64,000 nucleotides of DNA from Candidatus Paceibacterota bacterium (GCA_035530615.1 DATKUL010000002.1:744001-808000); one strand, 5' to 3'; positions 9,044 to 18,458 are shown, counted from the stretch's first letter. The notes: a model not told the origin generated them from the letters alone. Numbers and translations are program-made.

Positions 9044-9574
9044 TTAATTTTTGGTGTTGCTTGTTAGAGCATTGCTTTTAGTTGCGGGTGTATTCGTAAC
9101 CGGGAAATTACTCTGCAAAGATGTTCGAGAATGTACAGCTCGCAATACTGCGATCTCACCTTCGAAGTCTTCAAGGGAGTTAAAGTTACGGTAAACCGAG
9201 GCATATCGCAGGTAAGCCACTTCATCGAGTTCGCGCAGTGGCGCCAATATTGCCAGCCCAACTTCTTGGGCTTCGATCTCGGCCTGACCGGTGCCACGCA
9301 GGGTTTCCTCCACGCGCATGGCCAGCAGAGCTAGGTCGTCATTGCTGACGGGACGTCCCTGGCAGGCCTTGCGGACTCCAGCGACCACCTTCTCGCGGCT
9401 AAAGGGCTCGGTGGCCCCACTTCGCTTCACAATGTTGAGAATGGCGCTTTCTTGGGTGGTAAATCGCGACCCACATTCCGGGCATTCTCGACGGCGGCGA
9501 ATCTGGGTGCCGTCTTCAGCGGGACGAGAATCCACGACGCGAGAATCATCGTGTCGGCAAAATGGACAGATCAT
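9044..9574 (-). CDS. nrdR: Transcriptional repressor NrdR
   Basis: A 176-residue NrdR, the ATP/dATP-sensing repressor of ribonucleotide reductase genes. The N-terminal zinc ribbon CPFC...CPECGSRF is complete (residues 3-37), followed by the ATP-cone beginning at VVKRSG-like [15 protein letters not shown]. The C-terminal 25 residues are an unstructured Thr/Asn-rich tail. It precedes nrdJ on the same strand, the standard actinobacterial arrangement. I looked for tandem NrdR boxes in the upstream 126 nt and could not assign them with confidence. Confidence 0.97.
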   Translation of the reverse strand: MICPFCRHDDSRVVDSRPAEDGTQIRRRRECPECGSRFTTQESAILNIVKRSGATEPFSREKVVAGVRKACQGRPVSNDDLALLAMRVEETLRGTGQAEIEAQEVGLAILAPLRELDEVAYLRYASVYRNFNSLEDFEGEIAVLRAVHSRTSLQSNFPVTNTPATKSNALTSNTKN

Positions 9575-9639
9575 GCGGCGTGTCTTCCTTCCTAATGTGC
9601 TTTCGGGGTATAAAGCGATTTTCTAGAAATTCCCTGACG

Positions 9640-9655
9640 AGTGGTTAAAACCACT
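9640..9655. promoter_or_regulatory. Palindrome upstream of nrdR
   Basis: AGTGGTT-AA-AACCACT is a perfect 7+7 inverted repeat 66 nt before the nrdR start. It could be an operator. It does not match the NrdR box consensus. Confidence 0.35.
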
Positions 9656-9700
9656 AATTATGGAACTATATCGCGCTTGGACCCCTACATCTAGTAGTAA

Positions 9701-10753
9701 CTATAAAGCGAGTCTTGAGGGTTCGGCAATATGTGCCGGATGAATTCTTTTAGGGCGTGTCGCCATCCCTGCTGCACGGTAAATATCGTCGATAAATGCG
9801 GCATTGGCCAGGGCGTCCTCCATTACCCCCACACTCTCTCTTTGACCGCCGATCTGTTCGGCAAAAGCCTGGAGTTGCCAAGTGTAAGAGGAGATTCGAG
9901 TAGTCCTTTCGGTCCGACTCGTGCCACCAATCGTGACCACCAGCGAATCATCCATGCCAGGCTGAACGAAGGATGGCACAAAGAGCTCGCCCTCGGAACC
10001 AACAATCCGCAATGTAGACTCAAAATGAGTGGACTCCATACTGCACGAGAGGGTCCCTACCGCCCCATTCTTATAAGCAATCTTTGCTTCCATAAATGTG
10101 TCGACACCAGGCCTGCCTTCTCTACTGAGAGCCGAAATCAACGTTGGTTCTTCCCCGAAGAGCGCCAATGAAAGGCGGCGTTGAATATGAAGTGAATAGC
10201 AACCAAGATCCATCATCGCACCGCCGGCTAAAGCAAGGCTCCAGCAGATATCTGAATCGGGTGGTGGAGAAGTATTGAATGCAGATGTAACAGTGAGAAT
10301 ATTTCCTAGTTCACCGGAGTGGGCAATTTCAATCGCGCGTTGTATTGAAGGGTGATACTGATAGTGAAAGCCTTCAATTATTTTTCCGGTTGAGATTGCC
10401 GCAACGTCAGCCACACGCTTCGCCTCTTCGTAGTTGCTGGCAAAGGGCTTCTCGGAGAGCACATTTTTGCCAGCTTTAAGTGCGGCTATGTTCCAGAACG
10501 CATGATGAGAATTTGGTAGGGCGTTATAAACGAGATCTACATCAGGGTGATTGACGACGGCTTCATACCCTTGGACAGCGTTCTCTACACCCCAGCGCTC
10601 CTTAAATGCTTCTGCTTTAGATAGCTCGCGTGATCCGATAACCACCAGTCGATGCCCAAGCACGGCCGCGGGAATGCAGATTGCATTGGGAGCGATTTGA
10701 GCGGCACCAAGAATTCCAATTCGTAATACCCGTGGTGCGGAAGTGTCATTCAT
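9701..10753 (-). CDS. Gfo/Idh/MocA-family NAD(P)-dependent oxidoreductase
   Basis: A 350-residue sugar or polyol dehydrogenase-like enzyme. The N-terminal Rossmann fold shows GILGAAQIAPNA (residues 12-23) and the diagnostic EKPFASNYEEAK motif (near residue 97) with the catalytic-site Lys; a C-terminal alpha/beta domain follows. Substrate cannot be told from sequence. Its ATG overlaps the stop of the vapC-like gene by 4 nt, which couples it to the VapBC unit, an odd partner probably created by insertion of the toxin-antitoxin pair. Confidence 0.9.
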   Translation of the reverse strand: MNDTSAPRVLRIGILGAAQIAPNAICIPAAVLGHRLVVIGSRELSKAEAFKERWGVENAVQGYEAVVNHPDVDLVYNALPNSHHAFWNIAALKAGKNVLSEKPFASNYEEAKRVADVAAISTGKIIEGFHYQYHPSIQRAIEIAHSGELGNILTVTSAFNTSPPPDSDICWSLALAGGAMMDLGCYSLHIQRRLSLALFGEEPTLISALSREGRPGVDTFMEAKIAYKNGAVGTLSCSMESTHFESTLRIVGSEGELFVPSFVQPGMDDSLVVTIGGTSRTERTTRISSYTWQLQAFAEQIGGQRESVGVMEDALANAAFIDDIYRAAGMATRPKRIHPAHIAEPSRLAL

Positions 10754-11145
10754 TGCGCTCCCCCGATCAAGACTGCCCCCTTATGGGCTTTGGCTAAACG
10801 CCGATCAAGGGTCCAGAGCTGGGTTTTAGCAAAGGTGGCAGTGGCACTAATAATGGCATCGGGAATCTTGAGGCCTGTTTTTGCTCGAACCATAGACGCC
10901 GCAACCGCTATCTCCTGATTGACATCGTAAACCTGGGTCATCGCTTCACTGATTCGCTCCACCATATGTTTCAAGGAGGCCGGGCCCTTCCGAGATGCGT
11001 GTGTCAAAGTTTCGGCCAGAGAGATGGTCGAAATGAAGTAACTATTATCTTTTCCATCCATAAAACTTCTGACACTGTCACAGTGCACATCGCCTTCGTA
11101 AAACATCGAGATCAAGATGGAAGAGTCGAGGGTTACTCGCCCCAT
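10750..11145 (-). CDS. vapC: VapC-like PIN-domain ribonuclease toxin
   Basis: A 131-residue PIN-domain protein. The start is taken as the ATG at 11145 (MGRVTLDSSILI) because the N-terminal Asp of the PIN active site (TLDSSILI) should follow within a few residues. Other acidic positions are ETLTHAS, KIPDAIISATA and LWTLDRRLA. It overlaps the AbrB-type antitoxin by 13 nt and the downstream oxidoreductase by 4 nt. VapC toxins cleave tRNA or rRNA. Confidence 0.88.
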   Translation of the reverse strand: MGRVTLDSSILISMFYEGDVHCDSVRSFMDGKDNSYFISTISLAETLTHASRKGPASLKHMVERISEAMTQVYDVNQEIAVAASMVRAKTGLKIPDAIISATATFAKTQLWTLDRRLAKAHKGAVLIGGAQ

Positions 11146-11432
11146 GCGTCTGCCCTTTCTGCTTCCCAATCGAGATCGTCAAATATTCCATTGCCTGCAC
11201 CAAATAGGCTCATGATTGGGTTCTGGGGTGGAGAGAGCTCGATCTTTCCATCCTTTGTCACGGTGCAATAAATAGTGTCCCCCACTTTGAATCCAGCCTT
11301 TCGAATAATCTCCACCGGCAAAGTCACCTGATTTTTAGAACTCAATCGAGTTGTTGTCGTGCGCCCTTTGCGCGTTTTTACCAGAGTTTTAGCAGTAGGG
11401 GCTTTTTTCTTAGCCTTTACCTTAGCGACCAT
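11133..11432 (-). CDS. AbrB/MazE-type antitoxin paired with VapC
   Basis: A 99-residue antitoxin. The first 25 residues are Lys/Arg/Thr-rich, then comes a SpoVT/AbrB swapped-hairpin DNA-binding domain (RLSSKNQVTLPVEIIRKAGF, residues 29-48, and KVGDTI). The C-terminal tail NPIMSLFGAGNGIFDDLDWE would clasp the toxin. The same tail motif recurs in the shortened antitoxin at 34341-34529, so the two pairs are homologous. It is the first gene of the module. Confidence 0.87.
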   Translation of the reverse strand: MVAKVKAKKKAPTAKTLVKTRKGRTTTTRLSSKNQVTLPVEIIRKAGFKVGDTIYCTVTKDGKIELSPPQNPIMSLFGAGNGIFDDLDWEAERADAWGE

Positions 11433-11480
11433 AAGTCAAGGCTAACAGGTAAAGTTCAATCAAAAAAGTGAATAAAAGAA

Positions 11481-11807
11481 TTAAGCGGGAACTCGCAATA
11501 CCTGGCCCGCAGCCACATCAGGTGTCGCAAGCGAGTTTGCCGACATGACTTCATCCACCATCGCCCGTACATCACCGCTCCCCGCGGCATCAGTTGCGAT
11601 CGACCAGAGGGACTCACCGGGGGCCACTACGACTGTTATATAGGAAGCAGGAGACGGATTCACGGAATCTCCCGCCCCAGCTTTCATGGCAAAACCGGCG
11701 CCCAGTACTACCGTCAGAGAAAGCACCACGAGGAATCGCGCCAACCGACCGCGTCTATTGAGACCCAGACGTGGAAGGGACGGATGCTGCAGTGCGATTG
11801 CGCTCAT
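11481..11807 (-). CDS. LysM-domain membrane protein, SOS-linked (YneA/Rv2719c-like)
   Basis: A 108-residue protein starting at ATG 11807, with AGGAG upstream. Residues 24-46 form a signal/transmembrane segment ([19 protein letters not shown]), and residues 55-106 form a LysM peptidoglycan-binding domain ([12 protein letters not shown]...VLRVPA). It is divergent from lexA with two LexA-box sequences between them. In Bacillus yneA and the mycobacterial homologue Rv2719c the same arrangement encodes an SOS-induced division or cell-wall factor; the same role is inferred here. The longer reading frame extending to 12134 is excluded because it would run through the lexA operator and gene. Confidence 0.85.
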   Translation of the reverse strand: MSAIALQHPSLPRLGLNRRGRLARFLVVLSLTVVLGAGFAMKAGAGDSVNPSPASYITVVVAPGESLWSIATDAAGSGDVRAMVDEVMSANSLATPDVAAGQVLRVPA

Positions 11808-11823
11808 GGTCTTCACTCCTTTT

Positions 11824-11839
11824 TCGAACGTTTGTTCGA
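11824..11839. promoter_or_regulatory. LexA box 1
   Basis: TCGAACGTTTGTTCGA is a perfect actinobacterial SOS box (TCGAAC-N4-GTTCGA), 17 nt from the LysM gene start. LexA would repress both divergent genes from here and at box 2. Confidence 0.92.
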
Positions 11840-11883
11840 TAGGACATTTATACTCCACCCCACTGACAAAACGCAAGATAAAT

Positions 11884-11899
11884 TCGAACAGATGTTTGA
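11884..11899. promoter_or_regulatory. LexA box 2
   Basis: TCGAACAGATGTTTGA has one mismatch from the SOS box and lies 32 nt before the lexA start, spaced 60 nt from box 1. It is consistent with autoregulation of lexA. Confidence 0.85.
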
Positions 11900-11930
11900 A
11901 TTTCTGATGAACTTCCTCTACCCTCAAACC

Positions 11931-12620
11931 ATGGCCAAAACGAGCAAACCTGCAGATCTCATCACCGAACTCCCCGATGGCCCCGCCGATGAGCACGGGC
12001 TGACCACGCGCCAGTTCAAGATCCTCCAGGCAATCAAGGAAGCCCTCATCACCAACGGGTATCCGCCCAGCATGCGGGAAATCGGTGCCGCAGCCGGCCT
12101 GGCCTCCCCCGCCTCGGTCCAGTACCAGCTCCAAGCCCTAGAGAAGAAGGGGTTCATCCGCCGCGACCCCACCCGGGGAAGAGCCCTGGAAGTACTACTG
12201 CCTGGGGAAACATCCCACCTTGAGAACTCCGCCAGTACTGACCGCACGAAGTTAGTTCCCCTCGTCGGTCGCATTGCCGCTGGTGGTCCGATCCTTGCCG
12301 AGCAGGCCATCGAAGAGACTTTTCCTCTACCTGAATCCATCGTCGGCCAAGGCGAACTCTTCATGCTCAAAGTGGTCGGTGACTCCATGATCGATGCCGC
12401 TATCTGCGATGGCGATTACGTCGTCATCCGCTCACAAAAGAACTGCGAGAAGGGCGAGATCATCGCCGCCATGATCGATGGTGAAGCAACAGTCAAAACT
12501 TTCTCACGCAAAGATGGTCACATCTGGCTCCTACCGGCCAACGATAATTTTGCACCGATCAATGGCGATGATTGCGAAATCTTGGGCAAGGTCACTGCGG
12601 TGTTGCGAAGTATTGGTTAG
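11931..12620 (+). CDS. lexA: SOS-response repressor/protease LexA
   Basis: A 229-residue LexA. Residues 25-88 are the winged helix-turn-helix ([16 protein letters not shown] ... [20 protein letters not shown]). The self-cleavage site is Ala117-Gly118 in RIAAGGPI, and the catalytic dyad is Ser152 (GDSMID) and Lys189 (EATVKTF). The start at 11931 (MAKTSK) gives the normal LexA length; the open frame upstream runs through the operator region and is not coding. The internal ATG at 11907 is possible but lacks a ribosome binding site. A decayed partial copy of lexA lies at 22.0 kb. Confidence 0.96.
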   Translation: MAKTSKPADLITELPDGPADEHGLTTRQFKILQAIKEALITNGYPPSMREIGAAAGLASPASVQYQLQALEKKGFIRRDPTRGRALEVLLPGETSHLENSASTDRTKLVPLVGRIAAGGPILAEQAIEETFPLPESIVGQGELFMLKVVGDSMIDAAICDGDYVVIRSQKNCEKGEIIAAMIDGEATVKTFSRKDGHIWLLPANDNFAPINGDDCEILGKVTAVLRSIG

Positions 12621-12705
12621 GGTTCGCGCCATTCATTGACAGGTTGTGCTATGCTTTTTTTGTCATAAAAAGCAGACTCTAGTATGTCAATTAGGGAGCA
12701 TGACT

Positions 12706-13182
12706 GTGAACCGAGAATCCCGCGCACGTGACCGCCGAACCCTCGATAACCGGCTAAAAAAATTCCCTAAAAAAGAAGAATTTACTGTCCCAAGACAAGG
12801 ATGGATTAAGTCCATTCGTGAAGCTCTCGGGATGAGCGCTGCCGACCTTGGGGACCGCATGGGAATAGCTCGGCAATCGGTGCTCACACTTGAAGAATCA
12901 GAATCTGGGGGCAGAGCAGGAATGGATTCGCTCAAACGCGCAGCAGAAGCCATGGACTGTTCGTTTGTATATGCCTTTATACCGAACTCAAGTTTGGAAA
13001 ATGTTCTCCGAAAACAAATCGAGAAGGTCGTCGCGCAAAGAATGGGAAATGTTTCTCATTCGATGAAACTTGAGGATCAAGTAACCGAACTGACGGATTC
13101 GGTTTATGAGGCCCTAGTCAAGGATCTAATGAATTCTCCGAAAGTTTGGCATTCAGCGATTCCGAAACATAGGCCGAAGTGA
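12706..13182 (+). CDS. Mobile mystery protein A (HTH regulator of a Fic module)
   Basis: A 158-residue protein of the 'mobile mystery protein A' family. Residues 35-80 are a Cro/C1 HTH (REALGMSAADLGDRMGIA), followed by the diagnostic AAEAMDCSFVYAFIP. The start is set at GTG 12706 because AGGGAG lies 7 nt upstream and the second copy of the gene (33071) also begins with GTG at the equivalent residue. Its stop overlaps the start of the Fic gene (GTGA). It is probably the antitoxin and repressor of the pair. TTGACA and TGTCAA flank the promoter region as an inverted repeat. Confidence 0.88.
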   Translation: MNRESRARDRRTLDNRLKKFPKKEEFTVPRQGWIKSIREALGMSAADLGDRMGIARQSVLTLEESESGGRAGMDSLKRAAEAMDCSFVYAFIPNSSLENVLRKQIEKVVAQRMGNVSHSMKLEDQVTELTDSVYEALVKDLMNSPKVWHSAIPKHRPK

Positions 13183-13787
13183 CTCCCGAGGATATTTTCT
13201 ACGGACCGCCTGGCTCAACTCCCCTTACTGAAGAAGAAAAAGAGGGATTGATTCCTCGTGCAATAACAATGAGATCAGAATTGAACGAGGCAGAACAAGA
13301 AAATATCCTCAAAGCCAACATTTGGCTAGACCGATCCAAGATGAGTGCTGAACAACTATTAGCCGCCAAACGGCTGAAAACCATTCATGGAAGGATGTTT
13401 GGTCAAGTATGGAGGTGGGCGAAACAATTTCGAAGGACAGATAAGAATATTGGAATCAGATGGTGGGATATTCCAACTCAACTGGATTCACTCCTCGCTG
13501 ACACTCTTGCGCAACTTACTGACACAACTAATGCGCGAAGGTCAAATGATGAAGTAGCCATTCGCTTTCACCATCGACTTGTTCAGATACATCCTTTTGT
13601 AAATGGAAATGGCCGCCATGCACGCCTCGTCACTGACAAACTTCTACGTATTTTGGGCGAAGAAGAATTCACTTGGGGCAGTTCGAGTATCGATGAAGAT
13701 GGCACCGTTCGTGAGAATTACATCCATGCTTTAAAAGACGCTGATAATCATGATTTCACTGCCTTACTGGGGTTCGTTCGCTCCTAA
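13179..13787 (+). CDS. Mobile mystery protein B (Fic-domain protein)
   Basis: A 202-residue Fic-family protein. The catalytic loop HPFVNGNGRHAR (near residues 137-148) matches HxFx(D/N)GNGRxxR fully, so it should transfer AMP or another nucleotide monophosphate to a target. The N-terminus has the family signature FYGPPGSTPL. It starts with GTG inside the stop of mobile mystery protein A. Compared with the second copy at 33.5 kb this one is full length and undamaged. Confidence 0.9.
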   Translation: MTPEDIFYGPPGSTPLTEEEKEGLIPRAITMRSELNEAEQENILKANIWLDRSKMSAEQLLAAKRLKTIHGRMFGQVWRWAKQFRRTDKNIGIRWWDIPTQLDSLLADTLAQLTDTTNARRSNDEVAIRFHHRLVQIHPFVNGNGRHARLVTDKLLRILGEEEFTWGSSSIDEDGTVRENYIHALKDADNHDFTALLGFVRS

Positions 13788-13795
13788 ACCTCTCG

Positions 13796-14827
13796 CTAAA
13801 CCGATTTCCGTTTCAAAGGTTGTCGAATAGTCCGGGTCTTCACCGAACTTGCGCGCACGATGAGTTCTGGATCAAAAACTATTGTCTGCGGCGCAGAGTC
13901 ATCACCCTCAAGCCGTTCAATCAATCTTCTTGCTGCCGCAGTGCCCATTTCATAGGTTGGTTGACGCACTGTCGTGACACCCGGGCTGACGATGTCGGCC
14001 CACGGTAAATCATCAAATCCGACCAGACTCACTTCATCTGGAATAGAGACATCAAATTCCTTCAATGCATGAAGCGCACCCGTCGTCATTCGATTATTGG
14101 TCACAAAGATCGCATCGGGTGGATCTTCCATTTCCAACAAGAGCCCGATCGCGTGATATCCACCCTCATCTTTGAAATCGGAATAAAACTGGAGATCTGC
14201 CTCGGCTACCAAGCCGGCCGCTTCCAGGGCCTGCACATATCCCGCTAGTCGATCGCGTGCGGTGCTCGCAAATCGAGGCCCGGTGATGCAGGCCACCCGG
14301 CGAGCCCCCGATGAGAGCAAGTGCTGGGTTGCGATCTGCGAACCTAGTTGGTTGTTGATCCGCACTGCATCGCAATCAATCGGAAGTTCGCGGTCGATAG
14401 TAAGGATGTTGATCCCGCGTTCGACCAGCGGGGTCACATCGGTTGAGTCATACGATGCCGGGCTAATAATCACTCCGGAAACATTTTGCGAGGAGAGCAT
14501 GGAGATGTACTCCTGCTCCTTGGCAAGATCGCCATCTGCATTGCAGAGCATCACCGAATAGCCGGCACTACTTGCCACATCCTCGACTCCGCGACAGACG
14601 GAGGTGAAAAATGGGTTCTCGATATCCGAAATGATCAGAGCGATGACTGGAGTCGACTGCGTGCGCAGACCACGTGCCGTCAGATTCGGTTTATATTTAA
14701 GCCTCTCCACCGCACTCATTACTCGCGAGACAAGGGCCGGGTCGACGTCGGCAGATTTATTCAACACTCGAGAGACGGTTGCCGTTGAGACACCCGCCGC
14801 CTCTGCCACGTCCTTCATGACTACCAA
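13796..14827 (-). CDS. LacI-family transcriptional regulator
   Basis: A 343-residue LacI/GalR repressor. The N-terminal HTH is MKDVAEAAGVSTATVSRVLNK, followed by the hinge helix (VERLKYKPNLTARGLR) and a periplasmic-binding-protein-like effector domain with FDDLPWADIVSPGVTTVRQP near residue 275. It is the last gene of the sugar operon on the same strand, 48 nt after the permease start-side neighbour ends. The likely operator is TGTAATCGATTACA at the operon head. The inducer is probably the transported sugar or its phosphate. Confidence 0.93.
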   Translation of the reverse strand: MVVMKDVAEAAGVSTATVSRVLNKSADVDPALVSRVMSAVERLKYKPNLTARGLRTQSTPVIALIISDIENPFFTSVCRGVEDVASSAGYSVMLCNADGDLAKEQEYISMLSSQNVSGVIISPASYDSTDVTPLVERGINILTIDRELPIDCDAVRINNQLGSQIATQHLLSSGARRVACITGPRFASTARDRLAGYVQALEAAGLVAEADLQFYSDFKDEGGYHAIGLLLEMEDPPDAIFVTNNRMTTGALHALKEFDVSIPDEVSLVGFDDLPWADIVSPGVTTVRQPTYEMGTAAARRLIERLEGDDSAPQTIVFDPELIVRASSVKTRTIRQPLKRKSV

Positions 14828-14875
14828 GACGCTCTCCTATCTCTGATACAACTCGCCCGTGAACCTAACCCCCGG

Positions 14876-15904
14876 TCACGTCTTCGCATATCGCCTAGCA
14901 ATGGTCGAGAGCGCAACCGCCGCGACCAAGATTCCGCCTTTGAATATGTACTGCCAGAACACGGGGGTGCCCAATTGACTCAGGCCATTAAACCCCACAT
15001 TGACGATCAGAACGCCGATCAACGTGCCAACAATATGAAACTCTCCGTCGCGCAGGGTTGCCGACCCGAGGAAGACCGCCGCAAAAGAATCCATCAGATA
15101 ACTGTCGGCGGCGCTGACGGTTCCGCTTCCAAGTAGGGAAGCCAACATCACTCCGGTGATCGCAGCCATGAGCCCGGCGATCATGAAGGTGATGATCTTG
15201 GTTCGGTCAGTTCTGATTCCAGCCAGGCGAGCTGCATGCAAATTGCCGCCCACTGCCTGAATCCGCTGCCCCAGCGGCGTCCGATTCAAAACCATCCAGA
15301 GCAAGAAAAGAACGATGATCATCAACCAGATGGGGTTCGCCAACCCGAAGGTCTTGCCCAGTGCCAGTTGTAGAAAAGAATCGGGCACTTGCACAATCGG
15401 CGAGCCGGCGGTGTAACCATAACTCAAGCCCACAACAATCGTGCCCACTCCCAACGTCGCCACCACGGCATTGACCCGTGCTTTGGTCACGACAATTCCA
15501 TTGATACCACCGATACCCAATCCGATCGCAAGCGTGGCCACAATTGCTAAAAAGAGCGGCAGATGCTGCTTCTCCACCAGGCCGGTCACTAATACACCGG
15601 CGAGGCTGGCGACGTATCCGATGCTCAAGTCAAATTCCCCAACGACGAGGACAATGGTCAGACCTGAGGCAATAATCGCGGTTAAAGAAGATTGCTCGAC
15701 GATATTGAGCAAGTTGTCCCAGTTGAAGAAATATCCATTAGGCACGACGATCGAAAAAATCAATAGCATCAGAGCCATCGCAGTGAGAGTCCCGTACTTC
15801 GAGAGAAGAATAAGAGCCACCTTCGAACGAGGCATCGATGCATACCGTGACCGATTCTTTTTCGTGCCCTCGCCTAATGTAGGCGACACCTTTGCTGTGG
15901 TCAT
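14876..15904 (-). CDS. Sugar ABC transporter permease (RbsC type)
   Basis: A 342-residue integral membrane protein with about 8-10 hydrophobic segments and the BPD_transp_2 signature GEFDLSIGYVASLAGVLV (near residues 88-105) and SLLGSGTVSAADSYLMDSFAAV near residue 265. It pairs with the ATPase immediately upstream (1-nt overlap) and the binding protein to form a CUT2-type monosaccharide importer. Confidence 0.93.
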   Translation of the reverse strand: MTTAKVSPTLGEGTKKNRSRYASMPRSKVALILLSKYGTLTAMALMLLIFSIVVPNGYFFNWDNLLNIVEQSSLTAIIASGLTIVLVVGEFDLSIGYVASLAGVLVTGLVEKQHLPLFLAIVATLAIGLGIGGINGIVVTKARVNAVVATLGVGTIVVGLSYGYTAGSPIVQVPDSFLQLALGKTFGLANPIWLMIIVLFLLWMVLNRTPLGQRIQAVGGNLHAARLAGIRTDRTKIITFMIAGLMAAITGVMLASLLGSGTVSAADSYLMDSFAAVFLGSATLRDGEFHIVGTLIGVLIVNVGFNGLSQLGTPVFWQYIFKGGILVAAVALSTIARRYAKT

Positions 15905-17463
15905 TAGTGATCTTCCCTTCGATGGAAACTCATGGAGACGATATTTTCTAAAGTAATTCGTGGGCCAACCAGCTCATCTGTAATTTTTCCTTCATTCATC
16001 ACGACAACGCGATCGCACAGATCCACCAGTTCTTCGCTATCGGATGAAATTGCGATGACGGCAGTTCCTTGGTCGGCCAACTCGCGAATGACACGGTGAA
16101 TTTCAGCGCGAGCTCCAACATCCACCCCACGCGATGGCTCGTCAAGAATCAACAACTTCGGCTTCTGCGTGATCCAACGAGCAATAACAACTTTCTGCTG
16201 ATTTCCACCCGAGAGGGATCCAATCAGCATCTTCATATCCTTGGTGTTGACCCCCACCTCCTGCGTGGACTTCAGCGCGCGCAAATTGCTGTGACGGGGT
16301 TTGAGCAACGGGAGCCAGCGCCACCAAACAGAATCCCGCAGAGATGAGATTGTCACGTTAAAGCCAATAGACCGCTCCAGGAATACGCCTTGCGAGCGAC
16401 GTTCCTCCGGTACGAGTCCAATTCCAGCTTCTGCACCGTCGGCAGCCGAGCGAAATTTCGTCTTGACTCCATCCAGATAAATTTCACCCGCGGTCGCTCT
16501 GGCGTCACCGTAAATGATCTGCGCTAGTTCGGTGCGTCCGGCTCCCACTAGTCCAGCAAGTCCGAGCACTTCACCTTCATGCACCTGCAAGGAGATATTT
16601 CGCAGCAGGTTCTTGTCGCTAATAGAGCGCACATCCAGAACAACTCGGCCCTCGGTCTGCGCAACATGTTTTTCAAGGTGCTCGACATCCCCACCGACGA
16701 TTGCCCGAACTAGATCGGGTTTCGTAATCTGATCGCGAGTCGTGCTGAGTACCATCTCGCCGTCGCGGAAAACAGTGATGTCATCACACAGGTCCATGAC
16801 CTCATCCAAGCGATGTGAGACATAAACAACGGCCACCCCCTGATCTCTGAGATCCCGCACGATGGCGTGCACGCGCTCGGCCTCCACGGCCGAGAGCGAA
16901 GCGGTTGGTTCATCCATCGCAATCATCACTGCGTCTCTCATCAATGCCCGCCCGATAAGCACCAGCCATTGCTCTGCGGTACTGAGATCGTCAGTCCGCG
17001 CGTTAAGTGAAAAATTCATTCCAAGACGATCGTGGACCAATTCCGCACGACGGCGCGTGGGACCCCAATCAATAATTCCAAAGTGGGTCACAGGCGGAAT
17101 TCCCATCGCCATATTGCGCAGAACACTAAATTCAGGAACCAAACTCACTTCCTGATGGATAAATGCCAGACCTAAGTCGGAGGCTTTATGCGGATCAGGA
17201 ATCTCAACTTTCTTGCCTTCAATCACTATCTCGCCAGCATCCGGTTGGACGACTCCGGCCAGGCAGCGGATCACAGTCGACTTGCCGGCACCGTTGGCAC
17301 CGACGAGACCGTGGACTGCGCCACGGCGCAGACGTAGAGAGACATCTTTGAGCGCGTAGACACCGCCAAATTGTTTTGATAGATCCCTTACCTCAAGCCA
17401 TGGGGGGCTTGAGGTAAGGGATGAAGGGTCGGACAAATGGGATCCTATTGAATCTGCTTTCAC
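15904..17463 (-). CDS. Sugar ABC transporter ATP-binding protein (RbsA/MglA type)
   Basis: A 519-residue ATPase with two tandem nucleotide-binding domains, as expected for CUT2 transporters. The first has Walker A GLVGANGAGKST (near residue 52) and the degenerate signature DLSTAEQWLV; the second has the usual atypical Walker A GLAGLVGAGRTEL and the signature LSGGNQQKVVIARWI with Walker B LLILDEPSRGVDVG. The GTG start has GGAGGG upstream. Confidence 0.95.
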   Translation of the reverse strand: MKADSIGSHLSDPSSLTSSPPWLEVRDLSKQFGGVYALKDVSLRLRRGAVHGLVGANGAGKSTVIRCLAGVVQPDAGEIVIEGKKVEIPDPHKASDLGLAFIHQEVSLVPEFSVLRNMAMGIPPVTHFGIIDWGPTRRRAELVHDRLGMNFSLNARTDDLSTAEQWLVLIGRALMRDAVMIAMDEPTASLSAVEAERVHAIVRDLRDQGVAVVYVSHRLDEVMDLCDDITVFRDGEMVLSTTRDQITKPDLVRAIVGGDVEHLEKHVAQTEGRVVLDVRSISDKNLLRNISLQVHEGEVLGLAGLVGAGRTELAQIIYGDARATAGEIYLDGVKTKFRSAADGAEAGIGLVPEERRSQGVFLERSIGFNVTISSLRDSVWWRWLPLLKPRHSNLRALKSTQEVGVNTKDMKMLIGSLSGGNQQKVVIARWITQKPKLLILDEPSRGVDVGARAEIHRVIRELADQGTAVIAISSDSEELVDLCDRVVVMNEGKITDELVGPRITLENIVSMSFHRREDH

Positions 17464-17504
17464 GTCGACCCTCCCTCTATCTCTTCTTAGTTGTTTCTTA
17501 GCGC

Positions 17505-18458
17505 TTACTTGAGTGCTTCTGGATGCGAAGTTACGAAGGCGCCAACATTTGATGCTGTTACAAGAACGCCAGGTACGTTAATAGTAATTGGCTTCCACTT
17601 CTTACCTGCCTTGATTGCCTTGAGGGTAGTTGCAAACATCATGGCACCCTCTTTAACGCCTTCTTCGTAAACAGTTGCAGTCAATGAACCATCTTGGACG
17701 GCCTTGATTGCGGTGCTGCTTCCGTTGATGCCGTAGGTCAATACATCAGTGCGACCTTGCTGCTTGAGTGCTGAAATTGCACCCAGGGTTGGGTCTTCCC
17801 AGCATCCCCAGATTGCAAGCTTTCCAGAGCCGGCAGGGTGAGCTGCCAGCCAAGCAGTTGCGTATTTTGCACCATCTTGCAAGTAGCCTGGGATTGTCAC
17901 TTCGTTCTTGGTGACAGTGATTCCAGCCTTACCTGTAAGCATGTTGTCGAAAATGGTTTCACGATCGCGACAGACCTGGCCGGTGCGGTAGGTCAACGCA
18001 AGGATGTGCCCTTCTGGGCCCATTGCTCCAAGTAGTGCCTTGGTTGCAGGACCAGCGAATGGAGCACCATTGCCAGTTGTCATAACGACGCCCTTACCTA
18101 AGCCACCACCCCAGGTTGCAACCGGGATGTTCTTAGCACGAGCGGCTGCAAGGCCAGCGCCCAATGATGAAGTTGGGAATACGAGATCGAAAATCATTCC
18201 GGCTTTTCTGCTGGCGAAGTTTCTGATCGCAGCATTAGCAGTGGCGGCATTACCTTGCGCATCCACTACCTGAACGGTCCAACCAGCGGCCTTGGCGGCT
18301 GCGGTTGCGCCCTTGATTACACGAGCGTTATTTGAATCCGTCGCAGTAATCGAAACAATACCGAGCAATTTCTTTGGAGCTGCTGACGCACTGCTTACTC
18401 CCGCGAACAGGAGCGCCGCTGCCGTAGCAACTACGATGTACTTTCTTGTTCGTAACAT
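17505..18458 (-). CDS. Sugar-binding lipoprotein/periplasmic protein of the CUT2 importer
   Basis: A 317-residue Peripla_BP_4 family protein. The start is set to ATG 18458 because AAGGA lies 6-7 nt upstream; the more distal TTG would put that site inside the gene. Residues 1-27 are a signal peptide ending ASAA; there is no lipobox Cys. The mature part begins KKLLGIVSITATDSNNARVIKG. It delivers a sugar to the permease encoded downstream. The specificity is unknown; the linked mutarotase and kinase suggest a pentose or deoxysugar. Confidence 0.92.
   Translation of the reverse strand: MLRTRKYIVVATAAALLFAGVSSASAAPKKLLGIVSITATDSNNARVIKGATAAAKAAGWTVQVVDAQGNAATANAAIRNFASRKAGMIFDLVFPTSSLGAGLAAARAKNIPVATWGGGLGKGVVMTTGNGAPFAGPATKALLGAMGPEGHILALTYRTGQVCRDRETIFDNMLTGKAGITVTKNEVTIPGYLQDGAKYATAWLAAHPAGSGKLAIWGCWEDPTLGAISALKQQGRTDVLTYGINGSSTAIKAVQDGSLTATVYEEGVKEGAMMFATTLKAIKAGKKWKPITINVPGVLVTASNVGAFVTSHPEALK

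Noticed and set aside
9575-9700. NrdR boxes in front of nrdR
   Set aside because: AT-rich stretches such as ACTATATCGC only weakly resemble the consensus and no pair with the usual spacing could be found.
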